Source: Polytrichum commune
Taxonomy: Eukaryota > Streptophyta > Polytrichopsida > Polytrichales > Polytrichaceae
Direction of reading: 5' to 3'
Length of the DNA stretch: 60,000 nucleotides
NCBI GenBank assembly: GCA_950295325.1
Contig: OX485805.1
Location: 5,148,501-5,208,500, forward strand
Part shown: positions 31,817-43,619 of the stretch, one piece after another
Numbering within the stretch: the first letter of the stretch is position 1
Layout of the letters: every line of letters starts with the position of its first letter
The notes under the pieces: model-generated
Told to the model about the DNA's origin: nothing
What the model saw: the letters and a program-made list of their open reading frames with translations, nothing else
The model's database searches: none
Position numbers and translations under genes: made by a program

Positions 31817-34452
31817 CTAAGATTCATCATCACTGGTATTTCTAAATGCATCCGCCACTTTCATGACCACCTTACTCTTCTTTGTAGCCAGGCCCATTGA
31901 CATCTGCAAAAACCCAGAAGATAACTATCAGTTATGATTGCAGGTCACAACTTTGGCCGAGTCATAAGCATATAATTACCCAACCTAAAAAGAGAAGTGG
32001 TTCAAGGAGTTGGATGACTTGACCCTCTGCACACTTGAGAAGTGTGGAGTGGTTGCTATTCTCTGTTACAAATGCACAAGGAATACCCACCTTAGAGGGA
32101 ACTGGTTTGGATGCAAAGCCAAATTTAAGAGCTGGTCGTACTTCTTGTACAATCTCCTTCCCGCCACTGCTGCCAGATATCTTAGCCTCTTGCTGTTGCT
32201 GCTGTGCCTTAGCTCTGATAATTTCAAGAGAAGAATATTGTTAATGCATTTCTCAATAGTCAAAATATTGAAGACTCAAAACTGAAACAAACACTGGCCA
32301 ACAAGGAGCACTGGAAAAGAAGACTTCTCAGATAATCAAAAATACCTGCACAAAGGAGCTTGAAAGTGGAAAGGTTACAAGAGCTACAGGCACTATTAAG
32401 GTGAGCAGCTTGCTGGTCCACTGATCAAGCGGGAACAATATAAAATCTTCAGAAATAAGGTCTATTTTTAAAACATACTTTTCAGCAAATTTAGCCAACT
32501 CTTTCTCTTCACGTGCTTGCTCCCGTTTCTGCCGCTCATCTCTGTTCTGACCACCTTGGGACTCTCGCATTTGCTTGAATCGCTGTCGCATTGACAAAAA
32601 TATCTTTCATGAGCAAAGAAAATAGATAAAGAAAACATACTGCCAACAGATAGAACAGTGACACATCAGCTAGACTAACAACCTTATCATGAAAGTAGTA
32701 ACTTGAAGACAATAAACTCAATGAACACCTGGAAAAGTACGAATAGATGACAAATAGAATAAGAATATGTGTTTATAATTTGGCATACAGAAATGTTCCT
32801 GACATAAAGAGTCGCTGCCCCTGATCAAACACAAACATTACCTTCTTGTGATTGTGATCGTAAGAGCTGAGATGCACTTCGAACTCAGTGGCCAGCTTGT
32901 ACTGCTTGTTACAAAGCTCGCAATAGAAGACACGGTGTATCTCTTTCACTTCGCTTTGAATTTTATTCTCGCGCTCAGCAACCACCTGTTATGGATGCAA
33001 CGAGCCGGGAACGGCCACCCAGGTAATACAGCACACCACACATGGACCAGGAGCCCAGAGCCTTCTCCTCTCTCATAACTTTTTGGCAGGCAAACACTCT
33101 CTTGCAGCCTATAGCTGCCTGCTCCTTAAACATCATGACCGAAAACGACATATCACTTCCAACCATCAGCCTCTCATCATCTTTTCCTGCTCTGTCCCAG
33201 CTTCTCTCACCCTTCCTCATGTTCTGAAGTGGCTTATATTCCCAACGAATTAATTGATACGAGTTAGAAATTAGTTTCTTAGTGATGAGCTCCTTTGTGA
33301 ACTATTCAATTCATAGACCTTTGCACAACCGTTGCATTCAACTAATATTTCTAAGTGCTTCTCTCAGAAATGAAAATCTGTAGCCAGTACGGCCCTGGTG
33401 TAAATCTAAACCATTATCTATACAACTTCCAACAATTAGTTCCAATGTTTATGATTAAAGGCTCACATGTGCCCTACTTTGACATCCAAACTAGTTTCCT
33501 ATGGGAGTTAACATGCATTATGATATTCACCTCACGTTTCTTGGCCTCTTCTTCAGTAACAGGGACTTCCACATCAAGCTTTTTGCGGTGAATATTCTCC
33601 TCTGCTGTGTAGAAGTCATCCTGTTCTTGCTTCCCCACCCCAAGCTTTGCATCTCGCACACCCGCTCTAATAGGCTCCACAATACCTTTACCACGGGAGA
33701 CAATTTAGTAATCTGATGCCAACTCCATTACAGAGCCAAAGGAACCTATTAGCAAACTCTAACCGAATGTAACTACAATGAAGTAGAGTTTTCTCAAAAG
33801 AAGAAGTCCCTCATCTGTATGAGCTTCTCAATGGTTATGTCCCAATAGTCCTTCAGCTTAATAAGAGACAAATACAACAAAGGTAAGAGGGTTGAGAAAA
33901 AAGTCATATTGGAATCAGGAAACACAAGGCACTGGCCTATTATAATAGTTAATCCTATGCAGTCTAAAGAGTTGGAAACCCCATATAGATATCTTTAAAC
34001 ACCCGGATGTATGCACATCATCCCAAGAGGCAACTGAAGAATGCAATACCTTGTTCGTTTTTTCCAAGACCTTTTCCTTTCCAACCCATCTTCTGCAGAA
34101 GGCGAAATCCAACATTGGAAGAGGGAAGAGACGTTTCCAAAGAAGCTTGTTCAAGGAATTGAGTATTCAGATTTTCAACTGGCCTATGGGAGATAGGCAG
34201 CTTGAATTCTTCCCCCAAATCTTCAGATAATGAATCTTCATATGCCTGCACAAATCCAGAAAAAACTTTGATATGCCCATCCTGTAATCTAAATGGAAAT
34301 GCAGAGAAATATTTGTATTTTATCAAATAAAATGAGAGGAATCTGTATCATATCTAGGTTAACATTATGTTCTGTACCTGTTCACGCTCTCGCTGTCGCT
34401 GGTCCTGAGCAAACTCCGCGTACCCCATAAATCGTCGCCCTCCGGGATCCAT
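31817..34452 (-). CDS. G-patch and U1-type zinc-finger protein
   Basis: I built a seven-exon model on the minus strand: 34378-34452, 34050-34245, 33531-33685, 32842-32985, 32479-32582, 32091-32214 and 31817-31903. All introns are GT-AG and all phases agree, giving 294 aa. The N-terminus (MDPGGRRFMGYAEFA) is followed by an acidic stretch. A G-patch reads GFRLLQKMGWKGKGLGKNEQ across exons 2-3. A C2H2 finger of the U1/matrin kind (YCELCNKQYKLATEFEVHLS, then the second His pair) lies in exon 4. A charged coiled-coil stretch and the C-terminal motif ALKFGFASKP follow. This order matches the eukaryotic GPATCH8-like proteins and their plant relatives, which are nuclear and linked to RNA processing. 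G-patches usually activate DEAH-box helicases; the partner here is unknown. Confidence 0.9.
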
Positions 34453-34476
34453 AGTTGCCCCTCTTGTGCGCTACTA

Positions 34477-35172
34477 TTGCACTCTGCTCAACAAAGGCAT
34501 CAGGTTGTCATCAACACACTCTCTCCGGATACTTTAGACTACAGAACGATTTCAGTAGACACAGATAGGTATTTGGTGGTTCATATTACCGAACGGGAGA
34601 TACCACATGCTCTTCATTCAAACTTCCAAATAAAGAAATTTGAGATTTGAACAGACGTTAATTAATGAGAGCACACAAATCCAGCCCTCAATTACAAATG
34701 AAGACTGCAGATATCTGCACAATAATATTCAAGATGAATTTCCTAAATCCTTACAGGTTAAGAAAAATGAATTGCATGGTACCCAAAACCGAAGAGTGTC
34801 AATGAATCATCCGTAGACAGTGTTCTATAGCACTCTGCTTAACAAAACCACCAGGTTCTGATCAAAACAATCTCTCCAGCCACCTTAGACTACAGAGCAA
34901 TTTCAGTAGAAGCTGATAGGTTTTTGGCGGTTCTTAATACTGAAGGAGAGATACCACATGCATCTTCATTCAAAATTCTAGATATAGAATTTTAAGATTT
35001 AAACAGAAGACATTTGATGATAGCACGAAAATCCAGCTGCTCAGTGACAAATGAAGACTGTAGACATGTACATAATGATATTCCAAGATAAGTCCTTACA
35101 AGTTGAAGAAAATTAATTGCACAGTACCCAAAACCAACGAGTGCCAATGATTCATCTGTAAACAATGTTCAA
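34477..35172. repeat. Tandem duplication upstream of the G-patch gene
   Basis: Two head-to-tail copies of about 349 bp lie at about 34477-34825 and 34826-35172. They share blocks such as GCACTCTGCT, TTAGACTACAGA, GAGATACCACATGC and GTACCCAAAACC. The copies have diverged by substitutions and small indels. The repeat starts about 25 bases upstream of the start codon, so one or both copies are probably in the 5' leader or promoter. Confidence 0.85.
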
Positions 35173-36108
35173 AACTTGCTGGAATCTACCAAACCTGGAT
35201 ATTATGTTTCACAGTGTGATTGAAGTACTTAAGGTGTCTTTCCCAAATCGTAAACTTCACTAAAGTACTCTTTTGAAGGAAGGACTGAGTAGCAGGAACC
35301 GAACCCTAAATTCATTTGCAACCCTAATTGTGACACGGGGCAGGACATTTAAACGTAATTCCTGCAGCAACCCTAGTTCCTGTTACAGACACAAATTACA
35401 AACTCATCATTCAGCCAATCTCAACAACAGTGATGGTGAAAATGTCAATTCTCGAGGAATCAAGTATGCAAATGACATATGAGGACCCATGCATCTCTCA
35501 GCCCAGAAACAGAGAGTACATTAAAATCACCCCTCCAGCAAAGACTTGATGAACAGCCAGGGGAGGAGTAAGGGAGACAAGTCAAATTTAAAATTATAAA
35601 GGAACAAGCGTAATGAAAACCCAAACCCAAACCCAAATCCAATGCCATCACATGCTAACTCATGAACTCATTCTAAGGATCCTGCAGGCTCCAGAAAAAG
35701 GGTTTCTACCACATGTTGTGGCAGGGTTGAAGATTGAGTTGCAATTCGAACACTGCAGTGGATCTCTGTCTCAATAATGTGTCAAGGTGCACTTCGAAAG
35801 GATTTCAAAACTGAAACCAAAGAAACCCAATTACTCACTTGTGATGTAACCTCTGGTGTCTCTGAAGTGCAAAAAGGAAACCAGCATCCCAATTTGTGCT
35901 AGGGTTTGGGCCCCAATGACACACAGGCTTGCTGTGTGCTCTTGCTACTCATCTACAAAATGCTTCCTGAAGCCAAAAGCAGAAGATGGAGAAGAAGCCT
36001 GCTAAGTTACGTAGGTAGCTAGGTCGCTCGGTAGGTATTTGCAGGCAGGTCGAAGAAGATGAGCTAGGGCGGACCAATCCCCAATGAAAATATGTATAGT
36101 GTAGGGCC
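35173..36108. other. Intergenic DNA, no gene seen
   Basis: This region is upstream of the G-patch gene. I see no ORF with family features and no other recognisable element. Confidence 0.35.
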
Positions 36109-36278
36109 GCTTCACACACGAGCCAAGGGCCGTGACCATGAAATTGTGAGAACCCAAAAGAAGTGTCCAAAAGCCGTCCCAAGGCACTTCCAAAATCATG
36201 TAGTGTGGTCACGGGCCCTCAACCAAATGCTATTTCGATGAATTTGTATTCATGCGAGGTCCTCACACATGATAAAAT
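36109..36278 (+). repeat. Direct repeat, copy 2 (upstream of G-patch gene)
   Basis: This is the partner of 31203-31410, in the same orientation about 4.9 kb away. It lacks the extra 33-base segment of copy 1. Its origin (dispersed repeat or segmental duplication) cannot be decided from this window. Confidence 0.8.
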
Positions 36279-38832
36279 TTAATAAGCCAATAATTTTGAG
36301 ATTTTGGAGTGTCATGGTTTCCTGGTTTTGTGTTAGGCCTATCTCCAAAAGGTGGTTTTTGAAAATAATCCAAGTGACCATGAAAAATGATCCAGTTGAT
36401 GAAATGTAAGAATACATATGGACTTTACCATGTACAATATGTATTTCCAAAAGTCTTCTCCTTATCAATGAAAACATCAATTAAGCGTGACATGCCTATA
36501 AGTCATGTCTATGATTTGTTTATGATATCTTATCATTTGGCATGCCACACTTTAGACCATATCATGGTTGCCACGTCATTCCTTTAATGGGTTCCTTAGC
36601 ACCATTTCGAGGTCTTTTTGAAAAGAGCTTATTTTTTGGAGGGGAGTGTAAGGTTTGCTTCATTATGATGATTTGAAAAGTGGGTTTAGGATTACCATAT
36701 TATTTATGGTCCTCCATTGAGCCCATAGCCAACCTCCCAATTATTGAGCAGTTGTCTTAGCCGCATCATCATATTAATGAAATTTTTTTACTCTGATCCT
36801 CAACCATTGTTCATTTTCGAAGGAGAGTTGTTGGAAGAAAAAAAATTGCAATGCAAAAACTAAATGTAGATTTTTTAAAATGTCTAAATATTTTTTTAAA
36901 ATCATTTACATTTAATAATTGACAAGAAATGAAAATTGTATCATTCTTGTTTTAATTTTGCTATGTGTATTACCAATTTTAGTAGTTTAACGAACTTGGT
37001 TTTAAGTATAAGCATGAATTCTAGACATAATGAACATTGTGTGTGCACTTATATCGGCGGAACCTATGATAGAAAATTACAAAATCTAATCCGAGATATG
37101 GACTACTATATCTCTTGTTGTAGCATCTTTTAGTTACATGCACACTGTGAAATTTTATGAAAAAATACACATCTAGATGGAATATTTGACTACATTGCGT
37201 CTCAAAGTTTGTTTCATTGGGATTATCATCATAGTCTTCTAGTTTCTTCCTCCAAATAATTTATGTTGCAATGTGCATGACTTGACGGTGCACCAAAATA
37301 ATAATAATAATAATAATAAAAAAATTTGAACAAGACTTTTGTTCATATTTACTTAATGACATGTTTTCAGCTTCATTAACAAATGTTCTTCACACCCTAT
37401 ACATACTTCCCATCAGGGCAGAGCCAATAAACTTGTCATTAATTATTCCACCACGTGACGTTGGTGGACGTCCCCAATAACCGTTGCACCTCTCAAACTG
37501 CCACCGTGGCATCCACCCATTGGCCCCCAACGCTCGGTCCGGACCCACTCAGAACTCTCCTGGCAACCCCAATTTCCCAGCCGCCTTCCGTGGTCTTGGT
37601 CCTTGGTCCGTGGTCCCTAGAATATACAAAGAACCGTGCTCTTGAATATGCTTCGCTTCCTTTCTCCATCCTCACTTTCTTTCAATCCCGCCCTCTTGCT
37701 GCTCACAATTCACACTATCCCTACGCCATCGCCAGTTTCATTACCCGTATCATTGCGGCTTTGCACATCGGCCTGCATCTCACGTTTCAGGTGATCCTTT
37801 TGGTGTCGAATTGGATGCTAATTTGACCCTGCTTTGTTCTTGGAGGGTTTGGAGACAGGACAGGGAAAGAGGGAGAGAGAGATGAAGCTTCTGAGTGTTT
37901 AATATGGTTTTTGGTGGATCGTGAAGCTGCATTGCGACTTTCAGGTGATTTTTGGCATAGAGAGCTTACGCGGAACCCTGATTTTGTTGGTGTAAAGGCT
38001 TTGTGTTGCTGTAGGAGAGCGTGAAATCCTTATTAGCCCCTGTAGGGTAGATCAGACTGGGAAGGCGAGAGAAGATAATTTTTGGTATCATGGTTGTAGA
38101 TCGTCAAGGTGCATTTCGGATTCATGAAAATTTGCTCCCAAGTGTAGATGAGTTTATGTGAGGCTCGAGATGATTTTCTTGTTTTTTCTTGTTTCTTCTA
38201 TTGATGGTTTTGTTACTCTGGGATGGGCGAGAGAGGGAGAAAGACAAGGTAGTTGATGCTTGTTAGGAAATGTGCGGGATCATCAACCTGCATTTTGATT
38301 TTCAGGTTATTCTTCCCCATGATGCACATGTAGTAAAACAGATTGCTCGAGTGGGATAGTAGGGTTTTACTTGCGAATACTGCTTTCTATCATAATTATT
38401 TGGACCTGTACGTGACCACGCCAATGTCTTTCCGTGCATTGAGCACATCAATTCTCGCAAAAAGTATAATCAGCTGTTTTATTCTTGCATTGGTTCCATG
38501 TGTTCTGTGTATTTTTGTCCAGTTTGATAAGAATCTCTTTTTGAAGATCACGAGAATATTCTGAGCAAAATTTTGCAGGAAGGGTCGGGGAATTGCTAAA
38601 GAGTCAATTAAAGAATTCATAGGGCACTACATTTCGTGGAAGACATAAGAATCCATAGGTTGAAGAGAAAATATTTCAATGTGGGTAGCCTTGGACAGGC
38701 ATCTCTGCATTTTTGCCAATTACTAAGCTATGAAGGCGTTCTCCATGTTCTGCAGATTTCAGCAAAGAAGGTGAATGTCCTACTACATGTAACCGGTACC
38801 CAACATCATTGTGAAGCCCCCCTGCAGCAACA
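36279..38832 (+). other. Upstream region of the FAP2-like gene
   Basis: The left part is AT-rich and contains an AAT microsatellite at 37296-37320. From about 37440 the base composition changes and a G-box (CACGTG, 37452-37457) appears, which suggests the promoter. The stretch 37850-38320 holds three diverged copies of a module with purine-rich GAGAGAG, a GATCRT..RCTGCATT block and a following TTTCAGGTGAT-like block. No coding exon is evident, so it is probably leader and 5' intron. Confidence 0.45.
37296..37320. repeat. AAT microsatellite
   Basis: About eight uninterrupted AAT units. Confidence 0.95.
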
Positions 38833-41800
38833 ATGCAGGGAAGCTGGCCGGATTTCCGGTCAATAGTATTTAATGTCTCTATCAATGCGGATCTCTTGTC
38901 CCAGTCATCTTCTGCCCGGACAGGTCCAAACGGAGGTTCAAATGCCAATCCAAGTCGTACACCTCTCTCTAGCTCAGGCGGATCTTCCAGTTCTCACTCA
39001 TCTCCTATCTCAGAAGTGAATCTAAACTCAAATTTGTCTCTGTATCCCTCTAGTTCCAATCCTCTACCTGGAAAATCAGCTCTCGGGAGTGGAATTGCTG
39101 CTGTTCTGTATGCAGCAGGCGGGTTTCTACGGCTGCTTAAGCATGGGGATTTAGATGGAAGGTCAAAAAGGCACAGTGGGAAGAGAGCAAAGCCAAGTAA
39201 TCTCCATGACTTGAAAATGGTGAAGTCCACGCCTGGCCCTACTGGGCATGGTGGCAGAATTCTTTCCATCAGCATCAATGGGAATTCAACATCATTTCTT
39301 TTATCTCGCATTGCATCTCTTTTGAAGGGCAGCTGGGGCAAACTGAAGAACCATGGTGCACTGCCTTCCATGCTGGCTGCAATTCTTCCCCCTATGGAAG
39401 CACCGTAAGATTCAAGTATCCATACCAGCAGGATTTTGCTGTCTTTGATGAGCTTTCAAGTCATCCTCCAAATTAAGCTGAAACAATGGAGCTAATGGAG
39501 TGAATTGTATTCCAAATGAAGTGGGTTGAGTTAGCCCAACTAAGAGAGTTTATCTCCTATAAGGTCACTGCTTAAAGATTTAGCTGAACTCCTGTAATTG
39601 ATTATTTACATCTTAAAAGAAGGCTCTATGTGTGTATCATTTGCTGTTTTCATGTAAGGCATGAGCACTAATGGTTTCTATCACCTTGTGATTGAGCAAC
39701 ACTCTTAGATGTAGTTATCTGTCTTTTTGTGACAAGGAGACGGGATATATTGTTAGTGCAGAAGCTTCTCTGCCTTCATAAGGATAACGTGTCTTGCCAC
39801 AACATGACAGGTCTCTCATTTTCTTTCCTGGATGTGGACAAGACGGAGATGAATTTTACAAAGAAAAAGCACTAGCAGCACAAGGCTGTAACGCCCATAC
39901 CATGATTGTTGAGCCCAAGACAGGTGTTCGTTTTCCAGTGCAGCTCTCTTGCACAGACTTCGACAACCAAGCTGGAGAATCTAGTCCTTCTTGCCAGGTA
40001 GGACCCTCCTGAGTACTTCTTTGATCTGTCATTAGAAGTTCACACACATATGTGAGCATTTACACTTCCACCATTTTGTGTTGTGCTGCAGTTTTGAATG
40101 TCAGCCAATTTTTGAGGGACCTTGGGTTACTTAATCATCCAAAATCATTCAGGGTGGTAGTCACATTTTCTGATTAGATTTTGTGTTATTGCTCAGCCTC
40201 TCGTTCTCTCAACTGCCAAGTTTCAATCTGTCATCTAGTCCTTGGCTACCAGCTGAAAGATTCTGTTTGGATCTTCAATTGTCCTGTACTTTTGTAGGCA
40301 AGACTCCTTGTTCTCCACTCTCAAAAATTTCAAACACCATACCTTCCATTTACTACTTATCAATTAAAGTTAGATAGGAGAGATCCTAGTTGTAAACCTT
40401 TCTATGTACTTATGGGATGCATCTTATGTACTTACAGGTTCTGGCTGGCGTTGGTGTGCGAAGCAAAGAAGTGATCAAGTTCAAGTCAATCAAGATCTAT
40501 GCATTTGGCCTCTGTAAGGCACTCCCCAAACTACTCCTGCAAACTTCTCTAACAGGAGTTTGTTTCTTAATTCTCAAAGTCCTCTGTGATGTGAATCTTT
40601 TTACCTACAGTATATCCAACTGTGATCAGATACATGTTACTGCTTATTAATCTCTTGGAGGTGGCTGGGGAGGCTTATCAGACTTAAGATTACCTTGCAA
40701 TTTTGTCCTCTATGCTTACTGTCACTGGTTGGTGCATGCCTTTGAACAGATGTACAACCAGATCATTTGCGGGCTCAGGTTGGGGATAAATACAAAGATG
40801 TTCCTCCTGAAGAGCTCAAAGAACGACCTGATTTCTTGGATGACCTTCTCAGGTAGCCACATCCTAACAATTACTATTCCCAATTTTACTAGAAAATCTT
40901 GAGCCAGGAATTAGTTGTGTATCTTTATCCTGTAGTTGAATTGCTATATTTCCTACTCTTATATGCTTCCACTGAGGGCTTTTGTTTTCTCTCTGAATGG
41001 GTATCGTTTTGACATGTATACTGTGCACATTGAGTACAGGAGGCATGAAGTGGACATGACAGTGCGTTTGGTGGTACATTACAAAGGCCTCAAAATGGGA
41101 ATGGTGCGCAAGTAAGTTGTGGTGTTGAATTGCAACACCCTTGTCCAACAATAATATGTAGAGAAGTCTTCACAAAATTAAAAATGTGGGTCTGTCCTAA
41201 TGTTCTTGTAACATCTCTCCCTTCGTACCTTTTAATGCAAGGTGCCACCTTGAAATGTTTTCGTTTCCCCTATTAGCACCTTGAATTCATAAATAGGCCC
41301 TTCTGGATATTCAGAAAGTCTGACATGCACTATTTGTGATCTTTGCAGTGCTTTTCAAGAGTCTCTTGGGAATAGGCTGAAAAAGGTGAAAACTCAAAAC
41401 TTTATACATTGTATACTTCATCTCAGACATATGTAAGACATCCTTAATCATTTCCATTTTGACAGGTCAAGCATTTAACTCGAGTTTTATGTGGGTTCTA
41501 CAGATAGAAGGTGGGGCAGGTGATGAGGGGTTGCAGACTTTCTGCTCTTACTTGTCAGATGACATTCGACTGTCACGGGTGAGTTGCCACCTCACCTATG
41601 ACATTGACCAGGGAGGATTTCAAAGTTGTGCTACTCTTTGCTTGCAGATTTGATATACTTGCAGCGTCAACAATCGCTTAAATTACTGAATTGGCTATGA
41701 TGGATTTCAGGGAAGCACTATTAATATTCGGTGGCAACCAGGGGGTAGACTCCGTACAGAAAGTAAGTCCTACTGTGCATCATAGTGTCATCAGAGTTGA

Positions 41801-42404
41801 ACTATGCAAATGATCTGTTTGGCTTCTTCCCTTGTTACTTTTTGCTCATATGGCCTATGGACAATGACTTACTAAAAATGATCATTACAAGCCTACTCTT
41901 CTTCATGCATGACTAGGTTGTTTGCCAGCTCAGCACTTACCACCATGATCATGCTCATTGCAGCCTTTTTGTTCTGGTTGTTTTCTGATACAATATATGT
42001 AACCTCCTGTTGTTTGCAGTTGGAGGCAGACAAGTTGGTGTTATTCATAGCCCTCCACTTTGCCGTAAGTTTATCTTGGAGAAGCAGCTGTGATGTACTT
42101 TGACTGGAAATATGAACACTCCCCTTGCAGATATTACAGAACGTGTAATTGTCTACAGTGAACTTTTTGCTTGTTTTGATAAAAGCTAGAATTTGAAGCA
42201 GTGGGATTAGGTTTGTCTACTGTGGACATGGTTTGAGTTACAAGCAACCTTTCTGGATCTCCTATGCTGACTTCTTTATGGGGCTTATTTTGGGTGACAG
42301 AGGCATTCTTTGATCTCTACATTGGAGATCCACCTGTTTCAGAAACTGCGAAGCAGACAATCCGTGCCAATTTTGCACGCATTCTGCAAGAAAAGAGTTG
42401 CTAG
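38833..42404 (+). CDS. FAP2: FAP2-like chalcone-isomerase-fold fatty-acid-binding protein
   Basis: The ten-exon model is 38833-39404, 39811-39997, 40438-40513, 40750-40852, 41040-41111, 41349-41385, 41504-41578, 41711-41762, 42020-42064 and 42301-42404. All junctions are GT-AG with consistent phase, giving 440 aa. The C-terminal 185 residues are a chalcone-isomerase fold. Landmarks include EPKTGVRFPVQL, VLAGVGVRSKEV, IKIYAFGLYV, MTVRLVVHYKGLKMGMVR, TEIGGRQVGVIHSPPLC and FFDLYIGDPPVSE. These match the FAP2 branch (Arabidopsis At2g26310) rather than true chalcone isomerase. FAP proteins bind fatty acids in the plastid stroma (family knowledge). The N-terminal 190 residues are serine-rich with a short hydrophobic patch and may include a transit peptide. 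The gene symbol follows homology only. Confidence 0.9.
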
Positions 42405-43615
42405 GGCTAAAGCTAAGAGTTCTCTATTCTGGTCCAGCAAAGCCTCATGCACAATGTTTAACAGCAGTGACATCTTTTAATGTCCACCATTGTATATACC
42501 AAAGATTTAATTAGAGGCTGTAGGTGTGAAGATGAAAATTGGACGATTTCATACGTTATATTTCCAAAATCTTTATAAATGTGGAAAATGTCTGGATCTT
42601 GAAGATGGTACAATACATGAAGCATTTAGGGTAGTTTTTATTGCAAAGAAATACCTATACGCTTCTTCTATTCTATTCACAAAGCTTTAATTACTGGTGT
42701 ACATGCTTATGTTTAATCAACTGATTATATTTTCCTTCTCTAATATATAGTTTGATCCCTGGAGTGGTGGATATGGATCTGTATATGTGAACAACATAGT
42801 CAATAGTTGTGCCATCTTATAGTATTGCCTCTTGTATAGCAACTTTGGGTCCAATGCAGGATAGATATGAACTAAGTGACAATGCTATGAATTCGGAGAG
42901 CAGTGAGAACTCTTTGGGGCTGCAAGGCTAAGGTATGTGGGTGTTATTCGGTCCATTCTTTGAGTCCTCCAACTTCTACCAGTAGGATATACACAACAAA
43001 ATTCGTGTTGCATTAGCAAATCTACAATTAAGCATCATCAAAAATTGGATTGAGAATCAGACCTTCACTGAAAGTTATGGTCATTGAAAGTGCATGCTTG
43101 GGATATCTTAACTGTAGGTCCTTTTAATTGTATTGACTACTGAGTTGGAGTCGTTAGTAAAATTTGAAGATGTAGTCCAACCTTTTTTAAATATGTGTCT
43201 TTATGGTGTTTGTTCTTTGATCCTCCAAGATCCACAAACCAATCAAATATAGGGGTTTGATTAAGAAAATTAATTGAATAACACTTGCATACCTTAGGTT
43301 TGAAGGTGTTGTGGACTAGGTGTGGTGTATGTAGATATAGTGTAGCATAGAAATGTAGAGATAATATAGGAATGCAAGCCTAACGACTGTCACTTCCAAC
43401 TCCACATACACTTTTGACAGCTAAATAGGATAGTGAATTGTCCATTCGGTTAGCAGTTATAAGATATGAAGATTGTCGCGTCGTGTCAAAATCGTAGTGG
43501 AGATGCAAAGTTATTGAATGTGAGTGAAGAATTTTCTTTTTTTTTAAGTGATTGCATAGGGCTTCTCAATTGTGTTAACTACATTAATTATGGTGAGAGT
43601 TGTGGGCATATGTGG
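42405..43615. other. 3' flank of the FAP2-like gene
   Basis: The first few hundred bases are probably the 3' UTR. A segment around 43150-43290 resembles the dispersed repeat also seen near 19255 and 51800. No gene is seen. Confidence 0.35.
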
Positions 43616-43619
43616 AGTA

